Notes under the pieces: generated by a model
Database searches by the model: none
The model's input: the letters and a program-made list of their open reading frames with translations, nothing else
Told to the model about the DNA's origin: nothing
In this document: positions 24,282-36,021 of the stretch, piece after piece
Position numbering within the stretch: position 1 is the stretch's first letter
How the letters are laid out: every line of letters starts with the position of its first letter
Translations under genes and position numbers: made by a program
Origin: Ceraceosorus guamensis
Taxonomy: Eukaryota > Basidiomycota > Exobasidiomycetes > Ceraceosorales > Ceraceosoraceae
Assembly (NCBI RefSeq): GCF_003144195.1
Contig: NW_020290032.1
Coordinates: 1 to 64,000, forward strand
Direction of reading: 5' to 3'
Length of the DNA stretch: 64,000 nt

Positions 24282-25880
24282 CTTGTTGAGCTTGTCGCGG
24301 AGCTGTGAGCTGCGGCTTTGGAATTGTAGTCTGCTGCGAGAGCGTAGAGTTGGTAATCACTTGATCAAGGTGAGTATGAAATCTCGAAGGATTAGGGTGG
24401 TGGAGAGTATGTGAAGCTTAACTTGAATGAGTGGGCAGAGCAGATGCGCAAGCGTAGGCCGTTGCAGACGCCACTGGAGTAGCAGCAAGGCCGCGCACCA
24501 CCCACTCAAAATTGGCCCAGCCCGCCGTTGCACACGCTGACGTTTGCCGCGAGGTCGAGCTTGCCGCCGCCTCGCCTTTAGCAGCTCTGCTCGTGTGCCC
24601 GCGCTCTGCTTCGCTCAGCAAATGTCCAACCAGGCTGCGCGCGCGCAACCTCTCAGGTCATGGCGTGACGCCCAAGCCGAGCCACGTGGTCAAAAACCCT
24701 CCGCTCCAACGCTTGAAGCGCGTCGCGTGAGCGGTTTGCAGGTGCTGCTCGAACGGCAGCTTGGCGCCATGCTGCGGCGCTAGAGGCTTCACGCTTGTCT
24801 TTGCGCGCGCCACAACGAAGCACGGTCACGAGTAGGTCGCACGCAGGCACTTACGCGTGACCCAGCTGTAGCCTCAACTCAAGACATGCGGACGCTATCC
24901 CGGCCGGCGTTGTACACCACCATCGATCAGTAGTGACTCCATGCGACGCTATGGGTCATGCAGTCGCAAGTCACAGTCTGATCGAGTGTCGGAGTGCTCA
25001 ATCGCAAGCGTGCGATGTAGCTGGCTGTAGCGTCAAGGCAAACTGTGAACTACGTCCCTATATGCTGTTATCGCTTCTCTCGAGCATGACTCGACCAGAT
25101 CGGGATGGACTGAGCAGCGGTGAGCGTGGTCAGCCTTGCAGGCCTATGGCTAGCCACGGCCCCTGTCCTTTTTGGGTCGGATCGTCTGGCCGAGCGCTGC
25201 AGCATCATATCTGTTGTGACGCATGACTTTGACTCAAACTGTTGTGTCATAGGCAGTCAGTCAGTCGCTGGACGATGTTTGATGCTCGATCCTTCGCCAG
25301 GCGTGGTGGTGTGTGCTGTCACGTGATTTGGGAGCCGCCCAAACTTTTTGGTTCCGACGCATTCGTGATTCTTGATTTGCGTTCGCTTGATGCGATCTTG
25401 AATTCGAGGTTCGCACACGAGCAACCTGTCCGCTCACGACCGGATTATTTCCCTCCTACTCCGTCACCACTGCGCACGAGCATTGACACCATCCAGATTC
25501 GACACACACTGAGCCGACGACGTCCCAGAATTTCGATAGCTGCCCATCTACTGCTGTACCAACTTCGAGACCAGCGAGTGAGTGTGCTTCCTCGTAACGA
25601 CTAGAGAACAAACCGGCGAAGATGATCCGCGCACATATGCGCTCCAATTTGGCACCTCTTAAACTAGGACGTTGGTTGCCTCTGTGTCGTTCAGCGAGAG
25701 GCTACACACACTGCCTCTTTGCGACGTCCGCTCGGCTTCTGGCCAAGAGGTCCCAATGTCGATGCTTTGCTCTTGACTTTCTGAGCCGTCTTTTGTTTTC
25801 CGCTACTTGCTGCTCTGCGTCCATGTAATCGCAGACTGACACCTTAGATCGCCTTTGATCCGCCCAGAAAATTGACTAGC
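24282..25880. other. Divergent intergenic region, eS27 / BRX1
   Basis: About 1.6 kb between two divergent translation-machinery genes, so both promoters should be inside. It has an ATTCGTGATT word near 25363 and a CACGAGTAGG variant near 24825. No gene was recognised. Confidence 0.5.
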
Positions 25881-27203
25881 ATGGCGTCGCTCTTCAAAGC
25901 TGGAGCTGCTGCTAGCGCTGCGGCCAAGAGCAAGGCGAATGGCAAGCGAAAGGCTGTCGAGCCGATGGAGGTGGACGAGGAAGCGCAACAGGTTGCAGCG
26001 TCCACTTCCACATCGAGTGCGGCTGCACCCAGGCGGAACAAGCAAAGAGTGCTGTTGCTCCCATCCAGAGGCGTCACCATGAGGATGAGACACTTGGTCA
26101 ACGATATCGAAGCGCTGTTACCACACTCAAAAAAGGGTGAGCACGCGCTGCGGGAAAAAGGGGGGTGGGGGGGGAAGGGCTGGCTCGCATGAGCGTACTG
26201 TGTGGTCTGCCATCCTCGCTCCAAACTGTGGAAGAGCTATTGCGCTTGGGTGCAGTGCTCATCATGCCTCACTCGTACGCATACAGACTCTAAATTGGAT
26301 TCCAAATCTGACTTGCACGTCCTCAACGAGCTCGCCGAGCTGAACAACTGCAATGTAAGTGCCTCAATCTCCGACCATGACGCATGCAGCTTCAAGTGTC
26401 TGACCGACCTCGACTCGCTCGGTGCGGCAGAATACCCTCTACTTCGAAGCACGGAAACACCAGGATCTGTACTTGTGGACTTCGAAGACGCCCAACGGCC
26501 CCAGCGCTAAGCTGCACATTCAAAATGTGCACACGATGGACGAACTCAAGATGACTGGAAACTGCTTGAAAGGAAGCCGGCACGTTTTGAGCTTTGACAA
26601 GACGTTCGATGAGGTTCCACATTGGGGTTTGATGAAGGAGCTTCTGGCCCAGGTGAGCTTCTCGTTAGGCCTACTCTACCACAAAAAGTTTGCGACCTCG
26701 ATCTGACGAGGCTCTTATTTCTCACACAGGCATTCGCGGTGCCAAAAGGTGCGAGAAGATCAAAACCTTTCATCGACCACGTCATTTCCTTTTCTGTCCT
26801 CGACGGGCGGATATGGTTCAGGAACTACCAGATCGTATCAGCAGCTGCCGATCCTGGCGCCTCGGCACTCGCAGCGGCAGAAGCAGCCTCGCAAGGGACG
26901 ACTGCCAAAGTGCGTCACTCAAAGAAGAGCGATGCGGACGAGAAGCCACCGACGCTGGTAGAGATTGGTCCGCGCTTCGTGATGACGCCCATTCGAATCT
27001 TTGAGGGTAGTTTTGGAGGAGCGACGCTGTACGAGAACCCGGAGTATCTGTCCCCGAATACGGTCAGACATGAGGAGAGACGCAAAAAGGGAGAGCACTA
27101 CAAGGAGAGAACGACGGCGAAGGCTAACGTGCTCGCCAAGAGGCAGAAGCTTCGGGATGATAGAAAAGATGATCCTTTGGCCCGGGGCAAGGTCTTTGGC
27201 TAA
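25881..27203 (+). CDS. BRX1: Ribosome biogenesis protein BRX1 (4 exons)
   Basis: Exons are 25881-26136, 26287-26354, 26431-26652 and 26730-27203, giving 339 residues. Brix-domain nucleolar factor needed for 60S subunit assembly; in yeast it works beside Ebp2 in pre-27S processing. After a low-complexity, Ala/Lys-rich N-terminus, the domain shows RVLLLPSRGVT, LLPHSKKDSKLD, LNELAELNNCN, FEARKHQDLYLW, a TGNCLKGSR segment and FDKTFDE. The middle part has VPKGARRSKPFIDHV followed by IWFRNYQI. The C-terminal extension is basic (KRQKLRDDRKDD). Identity is clear and every junction is canonical and in frame. The start codon is the first ATG in frame with a normal N-terminal extension. Confidence 0.95.
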
Positions 27204-27896
27204 AACGTCTCGTTTGATATCTTTTTCTTCTGGCAATTCACTTCATTCGTCACTCGTCCCGCGATCGTGCCCTCGTGTGAAAGTGAATCGCCACGCAAGT
27301 GTGTCAAGGCAGGCTTTGTTCGAGACCCGCGCGCGATCATCCCCCCCCCCCCCCCCTGCGACATCTCTGCAGTCGCACATCATTTGTCCTGTTGACATGC
27401 TGCGATCGCTGTGCTGGATGACTCGTATGCGCGAGGAGGCGATCATGTCGTGCTGCAGTCTCACAGATCGTGGGATTAGCAGACTGCCATCAGAATGGCT
27501 GCGAATCTTGAATCCGAATGAAGGGGGAGTGGAGCCAGATGAGTGCAGGCTGCACGGGAGTCGGCGGGTCGGCGTGGGCGCTGTGCAAGCTTGCCAAGCC
27601 ACGTGCAGGCAAGCGCGCGTAGTCCTGCCTGCGTACAGGCTTCTCGCTCCTTTTGAACTGCATCTGCTGCATCTGCATGTTGCTCCAAGGTTGCGATCTT
27701 CACACCCGTACCAGTCAGTAGGTGTCACCGCCGAAGCCATCAAAGCGGCAGCTTCCTTTGACACGATTCACGACCCAAATCCTGTCTGCTTGCCTACGTG
27801 CCATGCTAACCGGCTTGAGCTGCACTGGAAGCACACGGCACATTCTCATCCTTCCGCCAAAGTACCCTTTTCCCTCTCGCAGCCTCGGCAATCAAG
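27204..27896. other. Intergenic region BRX1 / bL17m
   Basis: About 690 bp between tandem genes. It contains a C16 homopolymer at 27341-27356. The promoter of the mitochondrial ribosomal protein gene should lie towards its right end. No gene was seen. Confidence 0.5.
27341..27356 (+). repeat. C16 homopolymer
   Basis: Sixteen consecutive C residues. Runs this long are prone to sequencing and assembly error, so the exact length is not reliable. Confidence 0.85.
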
Positions 27897-29312
27897 ATGA
27901 AGGGTCTTGCTTTCCGCAAGCTCAGTCGGACCTGTGAGTCGAATAAGAAGATGCGATGCTTCCTTGAGCCCAACTTCAGCTTTCATTGGCGCTGCCTGCC
28001 GTTGCTTCTCGAGCACAATTTGAGCCTGATGCGATGCCCCAAACCCCTTAACCTCGCAGCTTCGCACAGACAATCCCTCTTGCGCAATCTGGTCACCTCG
28101 CTAGTGGCTCACGAGAGGATTCAGACTACAGTGGCCAAGGCGAAAGAAGCGCAAAGAGAAGCCGAAAAGCTCATCACCAAGGCAAAAAAGGCGAACCTTG
28201 GTCATTCATCCCAAGGTATCAGAGCTAGAGCTTACTTGTATGTGAGTTCCTTCTGGCAAGGGTGCTTAGGTGTGCTGTGCGAGTTGAGGGATCAATACGA
28301 AACCTTTGGAGGGAAAAGCGAAGATGAAAATCATTTCACAGACCTGAACCGATGCTCCTTTCGAGTGAGCACTGGAGGACAAACCCCAAATTGCCAAATT
28401 TACATTGCTGAGCTATCGCGCGTAAGATGGGAGAAACGTGGAAGCACAGAAGGAGGAGGGCAGGGGAGCCGGAGTCAGGGCTGAGGAAGGACCGCAGCAA
28501 AGGCGGATTCATCCTTTTGAAAGCTGGCGTTTGCGCTTTCGATTCGCGCTGACACACCTCACCTGCATCTCCACGCTGCCTCGATGTAGCCCAATCCTTT
28601 GCAGCCTTCGTGGCCCAAGTTGCAGTCCTTGGCCGAGAGGTTTAGGGACAGACCAGGCGGATATACGAGACTACACCTCAATGGCAATCGCTTTGGCGAC
28701 AATGCTCCGACAGCTCTTCTGGAATTTGTGGATGGCGCATCAGATGTCAGGCTAGAAGTGACGGCGAGGTCGTTGGCACGCGAAGCGCTCGAGGCTTTCA
28801 AGCTTGACGGGTCGAAGGGCAAGCCCACACTTGTCGCTCCAGGCTCTGAGGAGAGGCTTGTGGACGACGAAAGGTTTTCTATCCTCACGCGTCAAAATGC
28901 GAGAAAGGTGACTCAATTCAACCCGAATGCGCTCAAGGAACTGGTGACGAGCGCATCCAGCCACTTGGCCAGGCTAGTAGCTACCGAGCAAGTAGAAGGT
29001 CAGTACAGGGTGGACGAAGACAAGATCAAGGCGCTAGGTAAAAATGGGCCATTCGGTGAAACGGCCATCAAACCTATGCGTGGAATGAAAAGGAGAGCGG
29101 GTCAAAGAAGATTGGTGGAAGAGGATTGGGAACCACCAGTCATGCGCGGAAAGGGAGGCAACAGCGTAGTCAGGTTGTCAAAGGGAAACTTTGCCAAGCG
29201 ATTGATCCCGAGAACTACATTGCCAGAGGACCACGGCACAGAGAAGGCCCTGCGCGACGCTTTGCACAATAGACAAATCGCCAACGCAAGGATCAGCGAC
29301 GACGCTCAATGA
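27897..29312 (+). CDS. Mitochondrial ribosomal protein bL17m (3 exons)
   Basis: Exons are 27897-27933, 28060-28241 and 28590-29312, giving 313 residues. Large-subunit protein of the mitochondrial ribosome, homologous to bacterial L17. The split N-terminus reads [20 protein letters not shown], as in all L17 proteins. It continues with [20 protein letters not shown], and after the second intron [24 protein letters not shown] and LLEFVDG. About 200 residues of extension follow the L17 fold, as is usual for fungal mitochondrial versions (yeast Mrpl8). The exon 3 acceptor (TAG at 28588-28589) lies right at an in-frame stop; an alternative CAG a few codons later is also in frame, so a few residues at that junction are uncertain. 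The second intron is about 350 bp. Confidence 0.88.
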
Positions 29313-29541
29313 ATTGTATGGACCGCTTTGATCCGGCACAGTTGCTCCACCGTGTCGAAGCTCCGGCGCAGATGTACTTTAAGTCCCTTCATCAATAGCA
29401 TACCGCATTCAGATCCGCGGTCAAGACACGATTGTGTGCAAGCTGAAGAGCAGGCCCTCGAGGACAGACGTTCTACTGCCATCTACATGCGCGGGCAACC
29501 TTGTGCAAGTAGGTCGCGAAGTGTGGGAATGGTGCGGGATT

Positions 29542-31062
29542 CTACGTCTTGAGCTCATTGATTGTAAACTCGACCACAAAGAAGACGGTGTCGTCGGATT
29601 TATCTTTGCCTGCGGAGTCGGAAGTTGGGCTTGCACGTCAGACGCTCGACGCAGCTGGGATTGACAGACAAGGTCTTCGGGGCTCAAGCGCCACTTACAG
29701 TAGAAGCGCACCGGCTGTCCATCCCAATACTTTTTCACTGATTGCGAATCGGGAAGAAAAGGGCCCATCTGCTATCAGCTCGTACTTTTCCGCATTCCGA
29801 CCGCAGTACTCACGATCGAAGCCCATACCGTTCGTGTAGGGCAATTCCAAACGCAAGGCTATGCAAGATGCAATGTGGAGGTGAGCAAAGGCCCACACTC
29901 AAAGAGGGCAGCGTGTTGATCTCCCTGGCTGCTGCTCACTGTTGAAATCGATGAAGCCATTGTCGAACGTGGTGGTTGTGACGAGATCTTTGCGACCAAT
30001 CAAGACTCTCTCCCTAACGTGCTCTTTCCAAAATTGAGCTCTCCTCTGATGAGCATGCTCATTTCCACCTCTGCCTCCCTTGAGTGATCTGACGGTGGAT
30101 AAATCGGCCACGCCGTCTTCTTCCAGTTGGGGATCAATCTCTTCAGAGCCTTCTTTGAGTAAGAGGGCCGAAGTATCGTCGTGCACGTAGCTTCCATCAC
30201 CCCCCTTGACTGCTCCTTGAGGAAAGGGGGGCCAATCTTCTGACTTGAAGGCATCTTCGGCCGTCTTGGCTTCCGCTGCTGCTGGAACGCGAGCTACGTT
30301 GACGCGCGTCATGGTCGCGATGAGAGGGCTGTTTGACGGGCAAGATGAGCAACAGATGAGCGCTCTGGAGCAAGCACTCCATGTGCGGCACTCATGTTCT
30401 TGCTGGCCAATCTCTCACCTGAAAGCCCACGGTCTGTCAGCATAGATGTCGTGCTTCAGGTTCGGATCAATGTACCCAAGCGCATTCAGAGCGACCGACG
30501 TGCCCCATGGCAGAATGTCCTGAAAGCCCGGGGTCGCAATGAACAGCGCTTCGTTAAATCTTGCTCTCCGCTTCCAGACAGCTGCTCCAACTCTCCACTC
30601 ACCCGGATGGGCTTCTCGAACTTGTTCGCAAGTGGCCATCAAACTGGTCAGAAGGGGCCAAGATCACTCCAAATGCGACGACTCGCACTCACTTGATTGC
30701 CCCACACCAAGTCGTTTGCATTCACGTCCTTCAAAAAGCGCCCTTCAAGGGATCATCAGAGGGTCTCAGCCCACCTTTTCTCTCCCCCTCTGGCTCGACC
30801 AGCACGTCGAGCGAATGGCTTGCTCACCTTGCAATTGAATGCTCCACGTATTTCCCTTGCCCACCCCCTCGTCAAAATACTCCGTATGAGCGATCCTCTC
30901 TTTTCCCGGCGGCACCTCTCCCGTAAATTCCTTGATCCTGACGACGACTCGACCTTGAAACTTGTCCGTCGAGATGAGCGCTGCTTCTTCGCTGTTTACA
31001 TTGTACACTTTCAAATCGTCCACGCTGCACCCGATCGAGATGCGCAGCGAAGGGGGGGCCAT
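29542..31062 (-). CDS. DUF1769-family protein, paralog B (8 exons)
   Basis: Exons are 31062-30828, 30742-30693, 30620-30603, 30519-30419, 30328-29940, 29858-29814, 29737-29699 and 29609-29542, giving 314 residues. The domain runs through the whole protein: GRVVVRIKEF, EYF, IQLQGRFL, VWGNQFEKPIR, a YIDPNLKHD motif, RPWAFSPL, then KKYWDGQPVRFYC and FFVVEFTI at the end. Exon 3 is only 18 nt (FEKPIR), yet both neighbours continue the family pattern across it, which supports it. It lacks the long low-complexity insert of paralog A at 1823-3553, and its introns differ completely. Function is inferred only from the family, which is tied to plasma-membrane phosphoinositide in fission yeast. Confidence 0.88.
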
Positions 31063-32017
31063 GTCTGCTTCTCGTTGGTGTCGACTCTAGATCTGCGATC
31101 GTACAGACTGGGTGGGATAGATGTCCGACGTCGCGTCTATGTGGTGCTGAAAGTAGCGTCTGCTTGCAAGGTCGCTGCCACAAAGCAGCGGTCGGTGGGC
31201 GATGATGCAGGCGGATGCCAGGGTTCAGCTGCTGAGGTTTGTGCGTAAGGGTTGATCGACTGACTGGCCAGGAACACGCGCTCGCAATACCGTACAGTAC
31301 ATGTGGAGGCGGACGCCCACCCACCTGCGCACCCGCCACTCGTGACTCGTGCTGGTTCACCGCTGGCAAGAGGTGCTCGATGTGCGGGGCGGTACTTCTG
31401 CATGGGCTTTGAAGTCCTGCTCTCTGCTATTCGCTTCCTGGTCTGCGGTCGAGTTTCGAAGAACTCAACTTCCACAAGACCAGGAATGATCGACTCGCAG
31501 CACAAGCAACGGCATCGCGAGCTCAACACATACCTCGCGCGTCAGCGTGGGTCGAATCAGTCTCTTGCGGCACTTTTACAAACCAAACATCCACCATGGA
31601 CTTTTCGCGCTTTTAACGTCGGCTGATGATTGCACCAAGAAGAGAGGGGTGAGATACAGTGGATGCGCGGATAGGAAAAGCGGATGACTCGTATTCAAGT
31701 AAAGAGAAGTATGCAGCGAGAATGAGGTCACGGTAATCGATATTCAATGAGAAGTGGGACGATGGGTGACGACTGGACGAGCTTGGTGCAAGTGTGGATG
31801 AGGGGAAAGTGTCATGAAAAAGGGACGTCTATGTCTCGTGACCCGGTCTCTGCAGGCGAAGGAGCCGAGTCACAAATGGCAGGAGCAGTCATCGGTGTTG
31901 GATATGAAGCTGTGCTTGGAGATGAGTGTAGCAAGTTGGAACTGGAAAGAGAAACTCGAAGCGGCCAAGGCTCGCAGCAACCTTCATCGAGACGGTCGAG
32001 CAGCTGTCGGCTTTGCT
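31063..32017. other. Intergenic region upstream of DUF1769-B
   Basis: About 950 bp between the start of paralog B (-) and the 3' end of the Pps1-like gene (-). It contains ACTCGTGACT at 31338. No gene was recognised. Confidence 0.5.
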
Positions 32018-35000
32018 TTAGATGAAATAGCGTTCATTGAGATAGGTGATTTCGTGGCACAAGTAGCCCCATGTGAGCCGTAGAGCAGTAGCCGGGATGC
32101 CGCTCGGACTGCCGGCTCCGAATGGCATGACAGCGGCCGTCTGAGGGTTGATGCCTTCGGGGTTGTGGTGAATGCTTCCGGCACCTGCTGCAAGATCGAC
32201 ATCCAGATCGAAAGCATCGCGCACCGCGGGATGGACCTCAGAGTCACCCCTCGCTGCCTGAGAATGCTCATCTTTGCCCATCATTGGCGAGTTTGCAGTG
32301 TCAAATTCGATCTTGGAGAGCGAATCAAGTAGGCGCGGATCAATGGGCTCTTCAGGCGAATTGCCTTTGCTGCGCGATAGAAGTGCGATCCTTTTCGCTT
32401 TCTGTCGGGCCAAGTAGGTCTCCCAGCCGCGCAGCTCCCAAAAGAACAAGAGGTGGGGCTGGATCAAGATGTTGAGGCGCCTCGAGCGCACCAGCAAGTA
32501 GGATTCCACCAAATTCAGATCCAGGTGTGCCATGACGTACGCCAAGACGATTGTAGAGCTGCGACTGACTCCAACGCGGCAGTGCACAAGGACTGCGCCT
32601 CCAGATCTCCTGGCACTTTCAATGTACTCGACTGCTTCGCGCATGGCTGATCGGAGCGGATCAATCCCATCATCCGAGACATTCTTGAGATCCAAGACCG
32701 AAATGCGACCAGCGCGCTCTTCGTGCCAAAGTGAGTTTTGCTGCTCAGGTAAAGAAGGCATCGCCGCTCCCATAGATGTGCCACGATCGTCGACGGTCGC
32801 GTTAACCTCTGCCCACGGTGGATTCAGCGCCGTTTCGCCTACGGACACCACATGAGTGATACCGAGGGCGTGCAGCATGGAGGGGTTGAGGGCGTGGTTC
32901 AGATTGCCTAGGTAGAGAAAGGGAAGGATGCGAGAAGGGAAAGAACCCTCGAAGCGACCGTCGTAGAACCAGCGATGGTCGACCGAGGGTGCTGCAGCTG
33001 GCGTTCGCGAATTGTTCGAGTGACGAGCGTGCTTCTCAGGGCTTCGTGGAGTGCTGGGAGACCGTGGTGTTGGCGTGCGGTTGCGTACTTCCGGCGAAGG
33101 AGATTGAGGGCTAAGTGAAGGAGTCGAGGGCGCTTTGCGAACGCTGGCTGCAGCATGAGAACTGGACACGAAGCCAGAGGCTGCAGCCAGCCCACGCGCC
33201 CAGACGCTCTGCTCTACGGCGCTGCCCGAGTGGCCGTCGTCTGCGCCTGCATTGGAGGAATCACGACGATTGCTGCTACCTCGGCGTGAGCCATTCGCCG
33301 ATCTCTTAGGCCCGCTTTCATCGTGAGCGAGTCCCCAACTGAATGCATGCCTGCCCTTTGGCGAACGAATGGACGGTGAAGTGGATCGGTTCATCATCTC
33401 GCGATCGCGCTCCTCTCGTTGTCTGCGTATGGAGTCGCGTTGTGCGACGATGCGGTCTTCGATCAGCTTCAGGAAAGGCAGGTCGCGACCGTAGACGAAG
33501 AAGGAGCGTCCACAGCGCTGCTGCAGATCGAGGTACGCATCTGGCAGGGACAGCTCGCGCGCATACATGAGGTAGGCGAGTGCAAGAATGGACGTTTCGG
33601 TGTATCCATCTCCACAGTGGAGCAAAACGCGTCGAGGAAGCTGCTGCGTTGTCGACTGCATAAGAGAGGGATGAGCACCACTGGAGGTGCGCGAGCCGTG
33701 CCCACGGAGTGCTCCATGCACAAAAGTCGAGCCGTTTGGCACATGACTAGTCGGCCACTGCTTGTCGTGAGGCTGAGCTTGCCTCTTGATCCAAGCGCAC
33801 AGGTTCAAGATTCCCTCCACGGCGCATTCAAGGCCTCTGCCTTGGGCGCCAGACTCGAAGCTCGTCTTTGACGACGGTAGCTCCAGATGGATGACGTTAT
33901 CCGGAGCTATGAACAGTTGCATATTGCTGGGTGTAGTGGGCTGTGGACTCGACGACCTGTCGTGACCAAAGCCGTCTTTGCTTGGAGATAGCATGCGACG
34001 TCCACCACTTCTGCAAATGCGACTGATGGCACTCGGCGTCCAGCCAGAGGGACCAAGAGAGACTGAAGGTCGCTCGGCAGCAGGAGCGGGTGCTTCGAGC
34101 GCATCGTCCTCTTCGAGATCGCGGAGAGCTTGCTTGCTGTCGTGTTCGAATGCAGCGGTAGCTTCCATGCTGTCGAGAAGGTGCGATGCGTAGCTCAACT
34201 TTGTCGGTTGTGGGATCTCTGCGCCGTCATGCGCTTCGATGCACACTGCAAAGCCTAGGGGATTCGACTCCTGCGGTCTTCTTCCAGCATGGTCGACTCC
34301 GTCAAGCTGATACGGCCCTGCATTTTCGGGCTTGGGCAGGGGAACGTCGGCGGTGGAGCCCATCTGTGGCGTTGACCCGAAGTGATGTGAAGGTATGGTA
34401 AGCCTCATGAGCGAAAGAGTGCAAGATATACAGCGACTGTGGAGCTCACCCAGACGTGATCGTCAATTTCGCTTGCTGCTGTAAGGCGCTGCATCTCTTC
34501 GCGCTCGCGCTCACTGAACTCGACGTGATGCCGTCGAATCCCTTTACTGTCCACTGCCACCAGGTGTTGGTGAGAGCGCTCAAAGGCTAGAAAGGGGTCT
34601 GAGAGCGAAGACACGAGGCGTTATTAGGAGCAGCCTCTCGATGAGATTCGATGGCGACACTTACCAGTCACGACAAAGACGTTGTACTTCAAGCTACCGA
34701 GTCCGAGTATCATGCGTTCCTCGTACATTTGCTCCTGGGCGTCTCGTATCCACCTTGCTAATTGAAGTACACCGTCATGCAGGCCAGCCGGACAATACAC
34801 GGCGATGTCGGAGATGGTGGCGTATCTGGCGCACTGTATGCGGAAATTGCGGAGGCTGACACCTGGCGCTTGCTTTGGCTCGACGAAGCGAGCGAGGTCC
34901 TCGTCCTGGTCTTCTGCATGCGAGTGAGACGGCGGCACAATCACCTGGCTCGGCAGGACGGAAGCGTTCAGCCAACTGTGTATTGGTTGAGGCGAATATT

Positions 35001-36021
35001 CTTGCAAAGGACGCTGCTTGCCTGGACCAGCGGTGCTCGACTCCCATGGCGGTGAGGTGGAATCGAATTTGGCGTGCTGAGTGGCAGAGACTGATTGACA
35101 TGGTCCATCAGAAGGCGGCCAGGCAATGCTCGCGCTTGTCATTTCCGAGCCCTCGTCGCTTTCTGCAGCAGTTGAGAACAGCGAAGACATGTCCGAGGAG
35201 ATCAGCGACGACGAAACTGACGTACTGGAGCCAGAATGGCCGAGCTGGGTGCGATTTGCCGCAGAAGGCGCGTTTCGATCCGAAATACCGTCGTCGCTGC
35301 TATTGTTGCTACTTGAAGCGCTACCGCATGGACTAGTCTCGTCGGGACTCTCGTGTCCGACACTCATCGTCAGCACGCCCATTGAGCCAGAGCGAGGACG
35401 GCCGGAAGCGCGACGCAGTGCCAATCCAGAAGCAGAAGAAGACGCGCGCCTGCGCTGCATCGCTTTGGCCTGTTCCGGTGTAGGCATGTCCGCTCGAATG
35501 ATAGTCAACCCACGGTAGTTTGGAGTCGGCTGACCACTGGGAGGTGCGCCAAAGAATGCGTTTTGCGCAGCGTTGTTGCCGTCAACACCGTGCAGGAAGG
35601 GAAAGACGACGTGATGGGGCACATCGAGGTGGACGTAAGCATCGTGGAGGGATGCGAGCTGCGAAGCGCTCAATGCGCGAATGGAGGTGCGATCAGCGCA
35701 TTCACGACTAGTGTGGCCCGGACGAGCAGAGGGCCCCGAGATTGATGAGCCCTCGTTGCGCTCTTGTTCGAGACAGAGCTCATCTAGCACTGGATATAGA
35801 CTGAGATCCCGATGCTGAAGGCCCCATTCGTGCGCTTCATCGACGGTCGGAAGGGCGAGAGGCTCAGCGGATGTAGACGAAGGCTGAGCATCATCGGCGA
35901 TTGAGTGGTCTGACGGTCGATTCTCATCGCCGGCGCTAGGGACACCCAGTTGAAGCGAGACGACGGTTGCTGACTGCTCTCCGCCACGAGAAGCTACAGG
36001 GTGTAGTGATACTGCTGCCAT
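32018..36021 (-). CDS. Dual-specificity phosphatase, Pps1-like (3 exons)
   Basis: Exons are 36021-34665, 34598-34450 and 34363-32018, giving about 1283 residues. The C-terminal catalytic domain begins near FPSRILPFLYLGNL and has the P-loop HCRVGVSRS (Cys about 1097), the CX5R signature of Tyr/Ser/Thr phosphatases. A second, upstream phosphatase-like loop, HCGDGYTET, lacks the catalytic Arg and is probably inactive. This pairing, together with the N-terminal FRIQCARYATISDIAVYCP and YNVFVVTDPFLAFERS segments, identifies the Pps1 group; yeast Pps1 has been linked to S-phase control. Long Ser-rich linkers separate the parts. The start is the first ATG of the frame (MAAVS); an upstream extension exists only through a non-ATG codon. 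Confidence 0.9.
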
